NCBI GenBank assembly: GCA_902489925.1
Contig: CABUBX010000094.1
Location: forward strand, 1 to 8,404
DNA length: 8,404 bases
Direction: 5' to 3'
Source: an uncultured Lachnospiraceae bacterium
GTDB taxonomy: Bacteria > Bacillota > Clostridia > Lachnospirales > Lachnospiraceae
Position 1 is the stretch's first letter; every line of letters begins with the position of its first letter. The position numbers were made by a program, and so were the translations under genes. The notes beneath the pieces are model-generated. The model saw nothing but the letters and a program-made list of their open reading frames with translations, searched no databases and was not told where the DNA came from. Shown piece after piece: positions 5,586-8,404 of the stretch.

Positions 5586-7445
5586 AGAGCCGGTTGGCTT
5601 TCCGGTATCAGTATTATCTGTATTTAAAACGCCGTCAAAGCCCTTTGAGCCTGTAATTGAAAAACCGGTGATTCCCTGTGTATGGTCGCCATTTTCAATA
5701 AGATTATAACGGTTTGCCGTCTTTCCTGTTTCTAATTGAAGGCAGTCAAAATAAGCTGTTCCCGCTTTGTCAACAATAACCGAAACGTCTGCCGATGTAC
5801 TTGCACTGTCAGACGGAATTTTTGCCGTACATTCAAGGCGATACCAGCCGTCTTCATATGGGATTAATTGTGCACCGTCTGAATAAACATAGCTTCCGCC
5901 GCTGTTTTTATAACGTATACGCACCTTGCACCCTTTATTATTGATAAGGGCTTCATCCGGTTTTACATAAGCTGAAAATGTATATTCCTGACCTTTTTGG
6001 GCAGTAAATTTTTGTGTAAAATATCCCCTGCCACTATTTACAGTAATTTTTAATGATTTATTCCCATCTCTTGCATTGGATGATTCTGTGTTAAGCGTAC
6101 ATATTGAAGCTGAATTATCACCTGAACTCCATGAGTCTAAGGAAACAATGCTTGGATTTTTAAGCAGCTGTACAACAGTGTACTGAAGCTTTGATGATTT
6201 TGAAATTTTATTTTTTGTAGCGCTGCCTTCAGTCAGATATTTTGTTGTCTGTGCATAACCATTATCATCACTGATAATGACAGTATTGCCTGCATCATTA
6301 AAGGAATATTGTTCTGTCCGGTCTTTATAATCTGTAAAAAAGGTTCTGTCATTGTAATATTGAGCTGAATAGCTTTGTCCTGCTGTTGAACCCGCCATTT
6401 CCCGAACAGTTATCACACGATGCGGTGAAGATGAAGAATAAGTATAATTTACGTTATAGTTATCAATATTGGTGACCTTTGTCAGTAAATATTGGCTATT
6501 GTATGTATAAGTAATTGTCTTATTGTCGATATCTGTAATACCGGTCAGGCAATTGTTCGTATATGAAAACTTTTTAGTGCCGTTTGGCGATTTCACCTGA
6601 CTTAAATTTCCTGAGCTGTCATAAGTGAAAATAATACTTCGCTTTGCACCATCTACAATTTCACTGATTTTATTTCCGTTATAGGCAACAGTCAGTGTAT
6701 TACTATTGGAATCCTGTACCTTTACCAAATACCCTGAATTATTAAATATAAGCTTTTGGTTGGATTTGTCTTCAATCGTGTACTTTGAATCTGCCGCACT
6801 GCCAATTGTCAGTGTCAGATTCAAACCGGAATCAACAATCCATTTATTCTTATCTTTGTCATGATAAAAATAATGTCTCGTCCCATCGGCATCCGTGTAT
6901 TTGTAATACTGGGTGTCTAAAATTGTCACAGGTTCTATTGTCTGATGGTAATTTAGCCGAAATCCCTGTCCATAACCTAAATTAATATCTTTATCGTTAG
7001 AGTTATATACATGGTTTAAAGTGGCAGGCATTTTTAAACCGGCCGTCGCCGCCGTCGCATGTGTCAGCACAAGGTTGCCTGTGTAATCATTCACACTGAC
7101 TGTACCTGCACGCCCTACAGACTGTGAATGATAAGTCCAGTAATTTTCAAGGCCGCTGGCATTGATATAAGTGATAAAAATTCTTGGCCGTGCTTCAGCA
7201 TAAGCCGCTGCACAGTCAGAAGAAAAATATTCAGTATATAGGGATTCTTCAATACTGTCCTTAATCATCACGCCGTAATTCGGTTTGCCGTTATACCAGT
7301 CACGGACAAGACTTGTGATATTAAACTGTATCATTTCACCCTGTTTATTGCTGAATACTGTATAATCTTCAACTATAGATGAATAGGATGGCCGGTTATT
7401 CCATGTAATTGTCCCTGAATCCCATTCACTAAGAACCTGATGCAT
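5175..7445 (-). CDS. RHS surface protein, middle fragment: DNRLRE end, RHS N-terminal region, jelly roll, SH3b domains
   Basis: This is the second-frame part of the same gene. The ATG at 7445 is internal: the frame continues upstream to about 7460 and reads 'KQINMHQVLSEWDSGTITW', a typical DNRLRE continuation, so no independent start is needed. In order: rest of the DNRLRE module to about 7160 ('ARPRIFITYINASG'); RHS N-terminal region at 7150-6430 ('GTVSVNDYTGNLVLTH', 'YKYTDADGTRHYF', early YD-like strands such as 'FTYDSSGNLSQVKSPNG'); a carbohydrate-binding-like jelly roll at about 6160-5690 ('GQEYTFSAYVKP', 'GWYRLECTAKIP', 'AYFDCLQLETG'); the start of a second jelly roll ('NLIENGDHTQGI'); a complete SH3b domain at about 5585-5372 ('LNVRSGPGTGYGIVGSV'); and the first half of another ('LNMRNGAGTGYSVIKSL'). 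After 'KVYIL' (about 5252) the sequence is out of frame until the stop at 5175. The SH3b domains suggest attachment to the cell wall. Confidence 0.8.
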   Translation of the reverse strand: MHQVLSEWDSGTITWNNRPSYSSIVEDYTVFSNKQGEMIQFNITSLVRDWYNGKPNYGVMIKDSIEESLYTEYFSSDCAAAYAEARPRIFITYINASGLENYWTYHSQSVGRAGTVSVNDYTGNLVLTHATAATAGLKMPATLNHVYNSNDKDINLGYGQGFRLNYHQTIEPVTILDTQYYKYTDADGTRHYFYHDKDKNKWIVDSGLNLTLTIGSAADSKYTIEDKSNQKLIFNNSGYLVKVQDSNSNTLTVAYNGNKISEIVDGAKRSIIFTYDSSGNLSQVKSPNGTKKFSYTNNCLTGITDIDNKTITYTYNSQYLLTKVTNIDNYNVNYTYSSSSPHRVITVREMAGSTAGQSYSAQYYNDRTFFTDYKDRTEQYSFNDAGNTVIISDDNGYAQTTKYLTEGSATKNKISKSSKLQYTVVQLLKNPSIVSLDSWSSGDNSASICTLNTESSNARDGNKSLKITVNSGRGYFTQKFTAQKGQEYTFSAYVKPDEALINNKGCKVRIRYKNSGGSYVYSDGAQLIPYEDGWYRLECTAKIPSDSASTSADVSVIVDKAGTAYFDCLQLETGKTANRYNLIENGDHTQGITGFSITGSKGFDGVLNTDNTDTGKPTGSFDTGVVTTDSLNVRSGPGTGYGIVGSVKRNQRVYIYGSGVDSSKTVWYKIAWASGQRVYYGYATSAYITKEGTPVAAEFAIVNTSALNMRNGAGTGYSVIKSLTKDDKVYILCKALHQLQDKRGTCFITQEPPVNM

Positions 7446-8404
7446 ATTAATCTGTTTTTCTGACTGTCGGATGATGAAGGTACAAGTGCCATTTGGGCAT
7501 CTACAATCATATCTGCTGTGTTTATTGATGGCAGTGTAAAGCGAATAAAGCTGCGGTTATCGCCGGTATTATTTCCATAACCGGTTGAGAGTGTTGCCGT
7601 ATCACGGAAGTTACTTGCAGGATATTTGGAACATACTTTAGAATCTTTAATATCCTTGTAGGTAATCGGTGTCGATATGACAGGGTCAATAACAACAGGA
7701 TATGCTCTATTTTCTTCCAAAAGCCAGTCATCATCTGCTTTTATACTGATTTTATAACCATTTTCAGTGTTTTCAAGTTTCATATTGACTTTATCGGAAT
7801 ATATACCATTGGCATCATACATAAATGGTGCGTGGATAAAAAGAATTTCGTCACCTTTTTCGTTTTTAAAGTAAATTTCATTATCACGCAGCTCAGGTAT
7901 AAGGCCTTCAACATGACAGTCATAGATAAACGTCTGATTAGAGGCAGCATTGGAAAGAATGATATTTTCTTTAAGTTCTTCGCCGCTGAGTATATATTCA
8001 AGATTTACACCTGCAAAAATCCGATTATAGGCAATTCTTGATTCTAATGCAGTCAGGGTTGTTTTTTCTGCATTGGATTTAAGGACAGTGTCATGATAAT
8101 CCGTGTCTAAAGTTTCTTCATCCGGTGCATTTGATGTTTTGTATGACTGCTGTTCTTCGGCTGGAATACCCATTCCTTTTTCAGGTATTCCGGCATCTGC
8201 AAGTGCGAACGCCGGAAAATCAGTTCTTTTAGAAGCTTCCTCCAATTCTTTCAGCGCTTCAAAATTATTTTCCGCAAAAAGCTTCGCTGCTTCCGGGTTT
8301 TCTGTAATAAGAGAGGCCTCCGGCGAATCTGTGTTTTCTTCTGTTATTGAAACATCGTCGATTTGTTGTGAAACTTCCGGGGCATCATTTGCCGCAGCTT
8401 TTGT
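7373..8404 (-). CDS. RHS surface protein, N-terminal fragment with start of DNRLRE module (5' partial)
   Basis: The frame is open from the right edge, and the 53 codons before the TTG at 8243-8245 contain no stop, so that TTG is not a real start. The first 80 or so residues are acidic and low in complexity, as in a spacer after a signal peptide. Next comes a conserved WapA-type N-terminal region (roughly 8060-7690, with 'LEYILSGEELKENIIL', then 'PFMYDANGIYSD', ending 'YPVVIDPVI'). From about 7680 a DNRLRE-type module begins ('KYPASNFRDTATLSTGYGNN', 'RSFIRFTLPSI'). Module sequence stops making sense after 'SSSDSQKN', and the remaining residues to the stop at 7373 are out of frame. Its natural continuation is the next fragment. 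Confidence 0.8.
   Translation of the reverse strand, partial: TKAAANDAPEVSQQIDDVSITEENTDSPEASLITENPEAAKLFAENNFEALKELEEASKRTDFPAFALADAGIPEKGMGIPAEEQQSYKTSNAPDEETLDTDYHDTVLKSNAEKTTLTALESRIAYNRIFAGVNLEYILSGEELKENIILSNAASNQTFIYDCHVEGLIPELRDNEIYFKNEKGDEILFIHAPFMYDANGIYSDKVNMKLENTENGYKISIKADDDWLLEENRAYPVVIDPVISTPITYKDIKDSKVCSKYPASNFRDTATLSTGYGNNTGDNRSFIRFTLPSINTADMIVDAQMALVPSSSDSQKNRLICIRFLVNGIQGQLHGITGHPIHL

Larger units (their letters stand above)
2116..8404 (-). pseudogene. RHS/YD-repeat WapA-like surface toxin, 5' partial, two frameshifts (whole gene)
   Basis: This is the umbrella entry for one gene that reads in three successive frames; the pieces are described in separate entries. Joined, they give a continuous protein of about 2,090 residues within the window, in the order expected for a Gram-positive RHS polymorphic toxin: N-terminal region, DNRLRE module, RHS N-terminal region, jelly roll, SH3b pair, YD repeats, RHS core, variable tip. 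The frame is open to the window edge at 8404, so the start codon and any signal peptide are outside. Frame 1 passes to frame 2 near 7455-7459 and frame 2 to frame 3 near 5248-5254. Adding one base at each point restores domain sequence without a gap. I call it a pseudogene as written, but sequencing error would make it an intact gene. The family is known to export a C-terminal toxin encapsulated by a YD-repeat shell; the toxin role here is inferred. Confidence 0.85.

Noticed and set aside
1..8404. Insertion sequence, transposase, tRNA or rRNA
   Set aside because: No transposase frame, terminal inverted repeats or RNA gene fold was seen anywhere in the window.

Overview
The window is one locus read entirely on the minus strand. 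It holds the 3' part of a very large RHS/YD-repeat surface protein gene (WapA-like polymorphic toxin, from the right edge down to 2116), followed by three tandem paralogous genes for small two-helix membrane proteins (about 2119 to 254) that look like an immunity-gene array. Low GC, strong AAGGAGG ribosome binding sites and the domain style (DNRLRE module, bacterial SH3 pair, YD repeats, 'CDNNPV' core end) point to a Gram-positive clostridial organism, probably a gut Lachnospiraceae-type bacterium. That taxonomy is inference from style, not from a marker gene.

Region by region, right to left: 8404-7460 is the N-terminal part of the RHS protein, open to the window edge, so the true start and secretion signal lie outside. 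7680-7160 is a DNRLRE-type module. 7150-6430 is the RHS N-terminal region. 6160-5690 is a carbohydrate-binding-like jelly roll. 5585-5157 is a tandem SH3b pair that appears to be inserted into a second jelly roll. 4750-3000 is the YD-repeat shell and 3000-2635 the conserved RHS core. 2634-2116 is a 172-residue variable C-terminal tip, the expected toxin position, of no family I recognise. The toxin stop and the first immunity-like start overlap as ATGA.

The three downstream paralogues are separated by two intergenic segments of exactly 83 bp that are nearly identical. Each carries a hairpin and a copy of the ribosome binding site. A third copy of the hairpin segment closes the array at 187-253. 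Gene ends and spacers are well conserved while the gene middles diverge, as expected for an immunity array that grows by duplication and diversifies by recombination.

Three reading-frame breaks occur: near 7455-7459, near 5248-5254 and at 460-466. Each is repaired by one extra base, and two lie in A homopolymers. Either the sequence carries single-base deletion errors, or the toxin and the last immunity copy are decayed or slippage-dependent. Positions 1-186 lie beyond the array and show no gene I can support.
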